Source: Closterium sp. NIES-65 (Eukaryota > Streptophyta > Zygnematophyceae > Desmidiales > Closteriaceae). Taken from it: 64,000 nucleotides of DNA. The notes under the pieces were generated by a model that was given only the letters and a program-made list of their open reading frames with translations, searched no databases and was not told where the DNA came from. Positions 42,165-52,401 of this stretch are shown here, piece after piece. Positions within the stretch are counted from its first letter, which is position 1; every line of letters begins with the position of its first letter. The DNA lies in assembly GCA_948144175.1 (NCBI GenBank), contig CANXME010000212.1, positions 712,001-776,000 on the forward strand, given 5' to 3'. The translations under genes were made by a program, and so were the position numbers.

Positions 42165-43100
42165 TGGAATCAGAGCAGGTCCCCTCCTAGGGACTGTTAC
42201 TAGGGCCCACCGAAGCGCGCCTCGAGTCGCGCTCTCCCTTTTTTTTTAGCGACCCGTCGTGTCGCCCCCTCCCCCCCCCCCCTAGCAGCCCGTCGCGCCG
42301 CCCTTTCGGTCGCGCCGAGCCACCTTAGCGGCGGTGGCGCGCCGCCCTTGCAGCGGCCTGTCGCGCCGCCCTACCTCGCGGCCCCGCCGCCCCATCGCGC
42401 GGCCTCGCCGCCCTACTCCTGCGGCCCCGCCGCCCTACGTCGCGGCCCCGCCGCCCTACTTCCGCGGCCCCGCCGCCCTACTCCTACGGCCTCGCCGCCC
42501 TACGTCGCGGCCCCGCCGCCCTACCCTTCGACGGCCTCGCCGCCCTACGTCGCGGCCCCGCCGCCCTACCCTTCGACGGCCCCGCCGCCCTACATCGCGG
42601 CCCCGCCGCCCTACTTCGACAGCCCCGCCGCCCTACGTTGCGGCCCTGCCGCCCTTCTTGACGGCCCCGTCGCCCTACTCCCGCGGCCCCGCCGATCGAC
42701 CTTGCGGCCCGCCAGCCGCCCTACCTGCTGCCCTCCCGCAGCCCTACCTGCGGCCCACCCGCCGCCCTACCTGCGGCACGCCTGCCGCCCTACCTGCGGC
42801 CCACCCGCCGCCATACTTACGACCGCCGCGCCGCCCTGAACTAGAGCCGCTTGACCGCCGGGTCGCCCAGCAGCCGGGACGCCGAGTCGCCCAGCAGCCG
42901 AGCCGCTGAGCCGCCGAGCCGCCCAACAGCCGACCGCCGAGCCGCCAAGCCACCCAGCAGCCGAGCCGCCCAGCAGCCGAGCCGCCGAGCCGCCCAGCAG
43001 CCGAGCCGCCAGGCCACCGAGCCGCCGAGCAGCCGAGCAGCCGAGCCGCCGAGCTGCCGAGCAGCCGAGCCGCCGAGCAGCCGAGCCGCCCAGCAGCCGA
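42165..43100 (+). other. PBS, hairpin and GC-rich repeat leader of element J
   Basis: The PBS is at 42165-42176. GTCCC-CTCCTA-GGGAC (42179-42194) can form a hairpin and is followed by GGGCCCACC (42203-42211) and a T-run. Two repeat arrays follow: CGCGGCCCCGCCGCCCTAC-type units (42340-42700) and AGCCGCCGAGCCGCC-type units (42840-43110). The Arg/Pro-rich ORFs here are by-products of the repeats. Confidence 0.75.
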
Positions 43101-44131
43101 GCCGCCTGCGCACCGACACCTCTCTGCCGCCGTTCTACATCCTCGTGTACGTCGACGAATTGGTCTTTGCCACTGCTGACACTGCTGGACTCGCCTACGT
43201 GACGTCCAAGCTGCAGAAGAGACACACGTGCACTGAACTGGGTGAACTGCGCAGCTACCTTGGCTTGCAGATCACCCGGGACTGAGCACGCCGCACCATT
43301 ACCCTGACTCAGTCACACATGGTGCAGCAGGTCCTTCAGCGCTTCGGCTTCACGTACTGCTCTCCTCAGGCCACTCCTCTGCCTACTCGCCACTCGCTCT
43401 CAGCTCTGCCTTCGGATGAGTCCGTAGAGTCGAGTGGCCCGTATCCAGAGCTTGTTGGCTGCCTCATGTACCTGATGACCTGCACTCGACCTGACCTTGC
43501 ATACCCTCTTAGCATTCTCGCACGCTATGTTGCTCCTAGGAGACACCGACCAGAGCACATGGCTGCAGCGAAGAGGGTGTTGCGCTCCTTGTGCAGTACG
43601 TCGGGCATGGGGCTAGTGCTTGGAGGGCGGAGTCCAGTGGTCCTCACTGGGCACGCGGACGCTTCTTGGGCTGACGACCAGGCTACGCAGCGGTCGTCAC
43701 AGGGTTACACCTTCAGCCTCGGTTCCGGCTCTGTTTCGTGGCGGGCTACCCGCTCGTCTTCTGTTCTCGGCTCCAGTTGTGAGGCTGAGATCTACGCCGG
43801 GGCTATGGCTGCCCAGGAGCTTCGCTGGCTCACCTACCTGCTGACCGACCTTGGAGAGCAGCCTCGTTCTCCTCTAGTGCTGTACGTAGACAACAAGGCC
43901 ATGCTGGCCTTGTGTCGAGAGCAGCGACTGGAGCACAGGACAAAGCACATTGCTCTCCGCTACTTTCTTGCTCGTGAGCTACAGCAGCGTGGACAGTTGC
44001 GGCTTGCGTACGTGGCCTCTGAGGCCAACACTGCTGATGTCTTCACCAAGGCACTTGCGCCTTGTGATCATCAGCGCTTCTGCACTCAGTTGGGTCTTGT
44101 GTCTGTCTTACCTCACTTGCTCACTTCTTGA
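43101..44131 (+). pseudogene. RT C-terminal half and RNase H of element J
   Basis: The frame begins RTDTSLPPFYILVYVDELVF: the polymerase box is YVDE (43148-43159), a change of the second Asp to Glu. TGA follows at 43282-43284 (ITRD-stop), at a position read as Arg in K. From 43319 the frame is open through RNase H (SSCEAEIYAGAMAAQELRW; VLYVDNKAMLAL) to ADVFTKAL and TGA 44129-44131. The sequence is very close to K's, so J probably derives from a K-like parent. Confidence 0.9.
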
Positions 44132-44346
44132 CCTTGCTTGTACTGTCACTTATATATACTCTTGCTCTTGCTTGCTTAGCCCCTTGTATATCTATATATG
44201 TGTGCTCTTGCATGTGAACTGGCCTTTTGGCCTTTGAACTTGTGCTCGGAATGTGTGGTGACTTTGTGATCCACCCTGAGCTTTGCCTTGCTTTGCTTGA
44301 CTGGTCTTGTGACCCCTTGTTCTCCCCCACTTTGCCTATGGGGGTG

Positions 44347-44478
44347 TGTGAAAACATTATAGCTTACTTATTTGTGTAGGCTATAGTGGGGTATCCCATA
44401 GGGGGTACAACCCAATTAGGGTTTCCTATATGTAATCACTTCATTCATAGTCATTTCATTCTCGTTCTCTTTTTCACA
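44347..44478 (+). repeat. 3' LTR of element J (132 bp)
   Basis: It follows the family-1 3' UTR (44132-44346) and polypurine tract. The AGGAG target copy follows at 44479. Confidence 0.92.
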
Positions 44479-46061
44479 AGGAGGTGTTGGAGCAGTACAA
44501 AGACATCATGCCTGACGACCTACCCGCAGGCGTACCTCCAGCACGCACCCACGAGCACGAGATCGTGGAGGAACCAGGTGCGAAACCCGTCTCACGTGCA
44601 CCATACCGTCTGAGTCCGACCAAACTGACAGACATGAAGAAACAGATAGAGTATCTACTGGACAGACAACTGATCCGCCCATCCACCTCTCCCTATGGTG
44701 CATCAATTCTCTTTACTCCAAAACCAGACGACATATTACGGATGTGCATCGACTACCGCGCACTGAACAAACAGACAGTTAAAAACAAATACCCCATACT
44801 GCGCATATACGACATACTGGACAAACTGCATGGTGCAACAGTCTTTTCGAAGCTGGACCTACGGTCGGGTTACTGGCAGATCAAGATGGCGGACAACTTG
44901 ATCCACAAGACGGCGTTCCGTACCAGATACGGCTCCTACAAATACTTGGTGATGCCGTTCGGACTCTGCAATGCACCAGCAACGTTCCAGGCGGAGATGA
45001 ATCACATCTTACGGCCCCTATTGGACGAATGCGTGGTGGTGTACCTGGACGACATTCTCATCTGCTCCAAGAACATGAAGGAGCACGTGGAGCATCTACG
45101 GAAGGTCTTTGAGATCCTGCGGAACAACAAGTTCTACGTGAAGCTGTCGAAGAGGGACTTCGCCTTGAAGAAGGTGCAGTTTCTCGGGCACATGGTGAGT
45201 GCCGAGGGCGTACACATGGTCCCACGAAAGATCGAAGCCGTCAAGAAGTGGAAATTACTGGAGAACGTAAAGGAGTTGCAGCAGTTCCTAGGCTTTGCCA
45301 ACTATAACAATAGGTTCGTGCCGCAGTACGCTAAGATAGCAGCGCCACTGACCGACCTACTGAAAAATGATACGCCCTACAAATGGGATACTCCTCATCA
45401 GCAAGCCATAGAGCAGCTATAGACAGCACTGACTACAGTGCCAGTACTGATCCTACCGGACCCAGACAAGGACTACGTGGTGGAAGCAGATGCTAGTGAC
45501 CAAGCAGTCGGAGCAGTACTGATGCAGGATCACGGACGCGGTTTGCAGCCCATCGCCTACCTCAGTAAGAAGCTACACGGAGCAGAACTGAACTACCCCA
45601 TCCATGACAAGGAAGCCTTAGCGATAGTCATAGCCTTCAAGGCGTGGAGGTGTTACCTAGAGGGAGCCACGACCACAGTCTATACTTACCACTGCAGTCT
45701 CAAATACCTGAAGTCACAGCCAATGCTCTCACGACGACAGGTGCGGTGGGTGGACTTCTTGGAAACTCACTTCCACTACGACATCGTCTACAAGCCCGGG
45801 CTACACAACAAGGCAGATGCGTTGAGTCGCCCCGGCCATGTAGCAGGCATCCAGCTCGACGGGATGAACCCTCTGCTCAAGGGTCTATTCCAACATGGGT
45901 ACTCCGTGGACGCACAGATCACTATGGCGCAGACTAGAAAGCTGTTACAGCGGGAGAAAGACTTAGCTCTAAGGAAGGGTTCAGGAAAGATTTGGGTACC
46001 GAATTACGCCCCGCTACGGCAGATCCCATTGGAGGAGTTTCACGATGTACCTTACGCATGA
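44479..46061 (+). pseudogene. Reverse transcriptase and RNase H of chromovirus I
   Basis: Gypsy-type RT: SPYGASILFTPKPDD, CIDYRALNKQTVKNKYP, FSKLDLRSGYWQIKMAD, FGLCNAPATFQ and the polymerase box YLDD (45042-45053). RNase H follows (VVEADASDQAVGAVLMQDHG; YPIHDKEALAIVIAFKAWR; HNKADALSRP). TAG at 45420-45422 interrupts the RT-RNase H boundary. TGA at 46059-46061 interrupts the start of integrase's zinc-binding domain. Apart from these the frame is open. Confidence 0.92.
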
Positions 46062-47311
46062 CATTTCGGGAGCAACAAGACATTAGCGGGAATAGCAAAG
46101 TATTATTACTGGCTCGGGATGGCAGCAGACGTGCAGCACTTTGTCACCTCATGCGACACGTGCCAGCGGATGAAGAGCAGCAAGCAGAAAAAGCAGGGTT
46201 GCTTCAGCCTCTACCTGTACCGGAGCAGCCATGGCAGGTCGTTAGCCTCGACTTCATTACAGGACTTCCTTCGACCTCACGGAGACATGATTACATCCTC
46301 GTGGTGATCGATAAGTTCTCCAAAATGGGTCACTTCATCCCGACCAACGCCACAGCTACAGCTGAAGCAACTGCTCGCCTCTTCTTCAACCGCATCATCA
46401 CCATCCACGGCATCCCCTCTACACTCATCTCAGACAGAGACCCCAAATTCACGAGTAAATTCAGGAAGGAGCTCATGGGATTATTGGGGACCAAACTTGC
46501 GATGTCCTCAGCATACCACCCACAGACTGACGGACAGACAAAGCGACTCAATCAGGTGGTTGAACATTTACTGCGCACAGCTTGCAAGGACGATGTCAGC
46601 CACTGGGACATACAGTTACCGACCCTAGAGTTCGCTTACAACAACGCGTCACATGCGGCCACAGGGAAAACTCCTTTCTTCCTGTGTTACAGATGGGAAC
46701 CACTCACACCACAGCAGCCAACCACACCGGCACACGTCCAAGCCGCACATGACTTCGTCACCACCATGCAGCAGCTATGGGAGAAGACTCCGCGACGACT
46801 CACCACGATGCAGACCTCCCAGAAGCAGTGTACCGATCGACAGCGACGTGATCACTCAGTAGCAGTCGGAGATCAGGTGCTTCTTGACACGCGCAACTTG
46901 AGCTTGTCTCACCTTCCATCCAAACTCCGGCCTCGCTTCTGTGGTCCTTTTCTTGTTGTGGCACAGGTGACACCAGTTACACTCCGCTTGCGCTTACCAG
47001 ATACATGGAAGCTTCACAACGCTTTCCATGCCCAGCTACTGAAACCCTACAAGGACCCCAACCAACAGTTCCAGGGACGGCAACTACCGCCACCACCACC
47101 TGTTCTCATACGGGATGAACCTGAGTACGAAGTGGAACGTGTTCTCACTCATCGGCGCCGCGGCGGCAAGACCCTCAAGTTCCTGATACGCTGGACGGGA
47201 TACGACCCCACCAAGGACAGTTGGGTTGCAGAAGCTGATATGGGCACTGCACGCCGTGCTCTCAAGGACTATCTTCTCAGGCAGGGTGTATCTCATGCCA
47301 CCCAGCTTTGA
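46062..47311 (+). pseudogene. Integrase with chromodomain of chromovirus I
   Basis: The HHCC zinc-binding part (YYWLGMAADVQHFVTSCDTC) reads to about 46195, where a one-base shift near an A-run changes frame. The catalytic core shows Asp in SLDFITGLP and Asp in LISDRDPKFTSKF. The third motif reads TDGQTKRLNQ: where gypsy integrases have the catalytic Glu, this copy has Lys (AAG at 46541-46543). A GPF module (RFCGPFLVVAQV) follows. The C-terminal chromodomain is EYEVERVLTHRRRGGKTLKF then IRWTGYDPTKDSWVAEADM; such domains bind modified histones and bias insertion to heterochromatin. The TGA stop at 47309-47311 overlaps the polypurine tract. Confidence 0.92.
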
Positions 47312-47321
47312 GGGGGGGACG

Positions 47322-47695
47322 TGTGAGAGTACGACGGCTTGTGCCAGCTATGCTTGCTTGCCTTTACTTTATTATGCTATTTCTAGCATAGGATAATTAT
47401 ATATATGCATGAATTGCTTGATTTCCTAGGCTAGGTGCTTTCCTATATTTTATTATAGTTATAGCACCGAGATAGGTTGCGTGCACCGAATTCCGGGCTT
47501 TTTTGTTGCCACGGAATTGCCTTCTACCGATTTCGGGAAGGATCTGTTCGGGACGCTTCGCGACCCACGGAACCTTCGCGTAACACCTGGTTACAGGGCC
47601 TTGTGTCGAGCCTATATATAGCCTCGTGTTGTACCCAGGTGATCATTCAATAGAATTCAAACTCTCTTTTATGAGCTCGATCCTAGATCCTCACA
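47322..47695 (+). repeat. 3' LTR of element I (374 bp)
   Basis: It begins TGTGAGAGT after TGAGGGGGGGACG and ends CCTCACA. TTCAG follows at 47696-47700, where H's linker resumes. Confidence 0.93.
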
Positions 47696-49130
47696 TTCAG
47701 GGTCTCCAACGCCAGGGTCGACAGCACCAGCTCTAGGGCCTCCAGTCCAAGTACCTCGTGAAGCAGCACCCCCTAAACCGGCACCTCCAGCTCCAGGGTC
47801 TCCAATGCCAGGGTCGACAGCACCAGCTCCAGGGCCTCCAGCCCAAGTACCTCCAGCAGCAGCACCCCTAGAGCCGACACCTCCAGCTCTAGGCGCAGTA
47901 CCAGTCCCGACAACTCCAGTACCTCCAGTACGAGCACCTCCAGGACCAGAGACACCAGCACTCCCAGCGCCTCCACGACAAGCAGCTCAAGCAGCACGAC
48001 TCCTCAGGCGGGTACGCGACGCAAGCCACTCTCGTGCCTGCTGTGGTGAGACAGGCCCGCGTCGTGAAACGAGACCCAGAGGAACACTAGCAGACTCAGC
48101 ACTCCCAGGCTCCGCACCCCCCGGCACCTCACGGACGGGCTCAGCACCACCAGACTCTGCAGCCGCAAGCTCAGCACCCCCAGGCTCCGCACTCCCCAGC
48201 ACCTTACGCGCAGGCTCAACACCCACAGAAGCAGCACCCCCAGCAGCACCTCCCGCAGCAGCACCTGAGTCGCTAGTGACCTCTATAGGCTCAGCCAAGG
48301 GGGGCGGGTCCTGAGACACACCTGAAGGAGCAGGACCCTGAAGGAGGAGGGGGTCTACCAGAGGGGGACCTGGAGCGAGGAAAAGCGGCGGGGGAGGGAG
48401 AGGGGCAGTGCGGTAGGGGAAGAGATGGTAGAAAGGAACCGACTCTTCAAAGGTGACGTCCTGAGAGGGGAAGACACGGCGCGAGGTGGGGTGGTAAAAC
48501 TGCCAGCCAGGCGTGTCAGGGACAAAGCCAAGGAAGACACAGGGAATGATGCGGGAGGAGAGCTTGTCCGCGGACGTATCGCGGACAAGGGCACGAGCAC
48601 CCCAGACCCGGAAACGAGACACATCGCCAACCTCCCCCGTCCAACGCAGTGTGGGCGAGGTCTCCGTCAAGGAGACACGGGGCCAGAGGTTCAGTTGTTG
48701 TGCGGCGTACTAGACCGCAAACGGCCACAGAAAATGTGGAGCCGCCGCATGAATCAAGGAGGTAAGAGCGACCTCCATGACTGAGCCAATGCGGCACTCA
48801 GCAACCCCATTTTGCTGTGGTGAGCTCGGAAGCGTGAACGACTGCTCGATGCCCTCCCCCTTACAGAAGGCCTGCAAGAGGTCGGAGGTGAACTCACCAC
48901 CTCTGTCAGAGTGCAGACGTAGGACAGGAAGGTCCTGGCGGAACTTGCGGCGGAGCAGGAGACAAACTGCTCGGATCAAAGGGATCAGGACAGCAGGGAC
49001 CTCACCCTTGGTGCGCAAGGGGAAGACCGTGGTGTACCGCGAGGAGTCGTCGACAACCAGCAAAAAGTACCTCTTACCGCCCTGTCCACGAACGCGGGCT
49101 GGGCCCCACACGTCCATGTGGAGAGTCTGC
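47696..49130 (-). pseudogene. Integrase and first half of linker of element H
   Basis: Minus strand: DVWGPARVRGQGGKRYFLLV (first catalytic Asp), LHSDRGGEF, SSPQQNGVAECRIG with the catalytic Glu kept, then HFLWPFAV. A TAG near 48711 replaces the Arg of relatives, and the downstream integrase part continues to about 48330 (LPETSPTLRWTGEVGDVSRF; DTSADKLSSRIIPCVFLGF). The linker of GGAEP/GVEP units follows to 47696, including a local tandem duplication around 47700-47850. Confidence 0.85.
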
Positions 49131-50328
49131 AGAGGAGCCTCTGTCGGGGGAAATGAGGAGGAGTGAGGAGCGGCGCGCTGCCACCCCTCGACGCAAGGAA
49201 GGCAGGGCGGCGCAGGCGAGGCAGGGAGGGAAGGGAGAGACCTGGGAAGACTAGACACAAGGAGGCGACGGTGCATGCCACGGAGACGTGGCAAAGAGGG
49301 GTGGCCCAGGCGGAGGTGCCAGAGAAGAGTCTGGTGCGACAGGGAGCGACACTCTGACATGATGCAGAAACCTGACAAGTAGCAGCTACCTGAGGAGGCG
49401 CAGTCGTCAGTGTGTAAAGACTCGACCCTGGCCGACGGGTGAACGTGGCCAGGTGGCGGCCGGTCCGGGAGCACGTACAGATCACCACACATTGTCCTCC
49501 AGGGGTAAAGGTGTCAACCCACTGGTCTTGGAGAACTGCGTTCCTTACCAAGTTCGTAGAGAACGAGGGGAGGTGGAAGCTTGTCTGTGAACCAGACGGA
49601 ACCGCCGGGCACGGAAGCACAGTGGTGGACCGTGCAAGAACTGGGCCCCCTAAGGGGTCAGCCAGAGAGACTGCAACAGGTGTAGGGAGTGGTGTGAGTG
49701 AAGTACTGTCATGGAAGAAGCAGCGGGAAGCACCTGAGTCAAGCGTGAAGGTGTGCAAGGCCTCAACTGGCGCAGTACCTGAGGAAGCAGACTCGCTAGC
49801 ACCTAAGGCAGCAACCTCACTAGCACCTAGAGCAGCAACCTCTATACCGGGGTCATACAGTACACACGGGTGACAGTCACTCTCAGCACCACCAAGCAAA
49901 GCAGACATGGCAGTAAGGATGGCGTCATAGTCTAAAGCAAAGACAACAACTCCCGACCTAAGCAGCTCAAGCCAAGGGGGGATCTCAGCCTCGTCGCCAA
50001 ACTCTGTGCGCCAGGCGTCAGTCAAATAGGCGAAGCAGTGGGACTGTGCGTGACCAGGTGTCCCATAGGTCTCACCAGCTCGACGACTTGTGCGAATGAC
50101 GTACTGGCAGCGACCCGGACTCGGAGACGGCCCACGCTGGTAAAGCCACTCACGAAGCTGCCGGGGCGTAAGGGTCGGACGCCGCCGTAGCTGCATTTGG
50201 CCACCGCTAGACACTCCGCACCAAACAGTGTCACAGTGACTGCTACTATGGCCGCCACCACTCCCACTGCTGCCACCACTGCCGTCACCACTCCCACCGG
50301 TACGACAAAGGGAATTCATGGCGGGCAA
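49131..50328 (-). pseudogene. Cys-His cluster, protease and GAG-pre-integrase of element H
   Basis: Minus strand, from about 50328: a Gly/Ser-rich start, LTPRQLREWLYQRGPSPSPG, then CQYVIRTSRRAGETYG and HAQSHC. In the Cys-His cluster the second Cys is Tyr. The segment VVFALDYDAILTAMSALL follows. The protease is TFTLDSGASRCFFHDSTSL; the GAG-pre-integrase is LWHLRLGHPSLPRLRGMHRR. A stop and frame change occur near 49370. The Gag core expected upstream is absent. Confidence 0.82.
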
Positions 50329-50522
50329 GCTAGGAGGAGCTCGACCTCTAGGGCACTACGGAGTGAAGGCAGTAGCACGAGTAGCATCAGCAGCAGTAAG
50401 AGCAGCAGGGCGGCGCGCGACCAGAGCAGGGCGGCGTGCAGCCAGAGCAGGGCGGCGGGCGGCCTTAGCAGGGCAGTAGCAGGCAGCAGCAGGTAGCAGC
50501 TCCTAGGGCAAAAGCACCTATG

Positions 50523-50553
<31 letters not shown>

Positions 50554-51272
50554 GGGTTTAGCAGGGCGGCGTAGGGCAGGCCGCTGGCGCAGGGCAGGGC
50601 GGTGGCGCAGGGCAGGGCGCTGGCGAAGGCTGCAGCAGTGCGTGACGCAAGGGGCAGCAGAGCGTGATGCGACGGGGTGCCTTAGGGCGCGACACGCGGG
50701 CTGCAGCAGAGCGTGATGCGCGAGGCAGCAGTGCGTGACTCGTGGGCTGCCTTAGGGCACGACGCGCGGGCTGCAGCAGAGCGCAACGTGCGGGGCAGCA
50801 GCGCGCGACGCGCGGGCTGCCGTAGGGTGCGACGCGCAGGGCTGCAGCGCGGGTGTAGGGCAAGGCGTAGGCGCAGGGCAGGGCGCCGGCGCAGGGCAGG
50901 GCGTCAGCGCAGGGCAGGGCGCTGGCGCAGGGCAGGGCGCTGGCGCTGGGCAGGGCGCTGGCGCAGGGCAGGGCGCTGGCGCAGGGCAGGGCGCTGGCGC
51001 AGGGCAGGGTGCTAGCGCAGGGCAGGGCGCTAGCGCAGAGCAGGCCCTTCATGCAGGGCAGGGCGCTGGCGCAGAGCAGGGCGCTGGCGCAGGTCAGGGT
51101 GCCGGCGCAGGGTGACGCCAGACAGGGCAGGGCAGGGCGTGCGCAAGGCAACGCGACGCGGGGCAAGGCAGGGCGTGTGTGGGGCAGAGCGACGCAGGGT
51201 AGTGGGGTAACGCGGTAACCGCAGTCGGAAGCTAAGTACGGTCGGCCCGAAAGAAAAACGGTCCTACGGACC
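50329..51272 (-). other. 5' leader of element H with 18-bp repeats and T27 tract
   Basis: Read on the minus strand, it starts with GGTCC-GTA-GGACC (51260-51272), a T-rich tract and GGGCCGACC, the leader module of family 1. An 18-bp unit (GCGCTGGCGCAGGGCAGG on the plus strand) repeats at about 50870-51070. A run of 27 T on the plus strand (50526-50552) reads as poly(A) in the element's sense. PBS and LTR are lost: the element ends exactly at the hairpin and K begins. Confidence 0.7.
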
Positions 51273-52274
51273 CCTACACCTCTTCCTACAGCTCACTGCC
51301 AAGGAAGACATCTCACTGTACGATCACGCCCTAGGCTACGCTACTGCTCCAGCTGCTACTGCTGACAGCACTGCCCGCTCACTGTGGCAGACTCGTAACG
51401 CCCATGCTCGCTTCGCTATTCGCAACTCTTTGCCGATAGATGAGCGAGAGCACTTTGGGCAGCACAAGACTGCGCAGGCACTGTACACTGCTGTCGTTGC
51501 CCGCTACTCCTCACCGGCCTCTGCCGCACTAGGCCGTCTCTCTCTTCCCTACCTGTTCCCCGACTTAGCTTCTTTCCACACAGTCGCTGACCTCATTACC
51601 CACCACCGCACTAGTGAGGCTCGCTTCCGTGCTGCTATGCCTGATGAGTTCCTTGCCACGAACCCACCCCCGCTCTGGCTCACTCTCTACCACCTAGTCA
51701 CGCGCCTCCCTGACACTCTGCGCTCAGTCAGGGACCACTTCCTAGCTCGCTGCCCCACTGAGCTCACCATTGCCCTCCTCGAGAAGGAACTCCTTGCAGC
51801 TGAGGCTAGCATAGTCGCTGTAGGTGCCTCTCGTGGTGACCCCCGTACCCCGTTCTTTGAGGGGTGTTCTCCCTCCCCCCTTCTTCCCTCTGTCGCCTCT
51901 GCTGCTGCTGTCAACCTCCTTGGTGCTGAGAAGGTCGGGACTGCGTCTGCTTCGAGCGGGCGCCGCAGCGGCAAGGGCAAAGGGGGCAAGGGCGGTGGTG
52001 GTGACAGCGGGGGTGGCGGTGGTGGGGGAGGTGGTGGTGGCGGGGGTGGTGGCTCGGGCGGGGGAGGTGGCAGCGGTGGGGGGGGTGGCGGCAGCGGCGG
52101 GGGAGGTGGCAGGGGCGGAGGAGGTGGTGGGGGTAGCAGTGGACGAGGCGGCGGCCGGGGTTGGGGTGGTCGAGGAGGTGGTAGCGGCGGTGGTGGTCGT
52201 GGAGGCACTTGCGGTGGCCAGGGCCAGCAGCACACTCCGTCGCCCCAGGAGGCCCGTGAGTGGTACTCTCAGCA

Positions 52275-52307
<33 letters not shown>

Positions 52308-52401
52308 GGCCTTAGCTGCACGTACGTCATTCGCACTGGTGACCGCACTGGCCAGCCGTGTGGGGGACCGCACGCCACACAGCGTTGCTTCGCTCGTCTG
52401 A
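51273..52401 (+). pseudogene. Gag of element K, 5'-truncated, ending in a frame change at a G-run
   Basis: The frame is open from the left edge: LHLFLQLTAKEDISLYDHAL, HFGQHKTAQALYTAVVARY, LPYLFPDLASFHTVADLITH, TRLPDTLRSVRDHFLARCP. A Lys/Gly tail with long Gly runs follows. A run of about 28 G (52278-52305) separates this frame from the downstream pol frame, and the Gag frame then stops at 52399-52401. In E both parts are in one frame, so the shift here is probably a slippage indel in the G-run. Confidence 0.87.

Larger units (their letters stand above)
42033..44478 (+). mobile_element. Element J: internally deleted copia derivative nested in I
   Basis: Two 132-bp LTRs (42033-42164, 44347-44478) are flanked by AGGAG (42028-42032, 44479-44483). 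A PBS TGGAATCAGAGC (one mismatch to the initiator Met complement) follows the 5' LTR, and CTATGGGGGTG precedes the 3' LTR. Gag, protease, integrase and the first half of RT are absent. Only a repetitive leader and the RT C-terminal half plus RNase H remain. Intact LTRs, PBS, PPT and a TSD imply it moved as this short form. Confidence 0.92.
39233..47695 (+). mobile_element. Ty3/gypsy chromovirus I, nested in H and split by J
   Basis: LTRs of 373 and 374 bp (39233-39605, 47322-47695) begin TGTGAGAGT and end in CA. TTCAG is duplicated at 39228-39232 and 47696-47700. Order: gag, zinc knuckle, protease, RT, RNase H, integrase, chromodomain, which is gypsy order (integrase after RT). Element J lies between protease and RT. 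Two nonsense codons and at least two frameshifts interrupt the frame. Confidence 0.95.
37239..51272 (-). mobile_element. Ty1/copia element H (family 1), minus strand, split by I, both ends lost
   Basis: On the minus strand from 51272: 5' leader, Cys-His cluster, protease, GAG-pre-integrase, integrase and linker (to 47696), then the chromovirus I, then linker and RT (39232 to 37239). The Gag core is absent. The 5' side ends at the leader hairpin and joins K head to head. The 3' side ends within RT, where G's LTR begins. Multiple stops show a dead copy. Confidence 0.87.
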
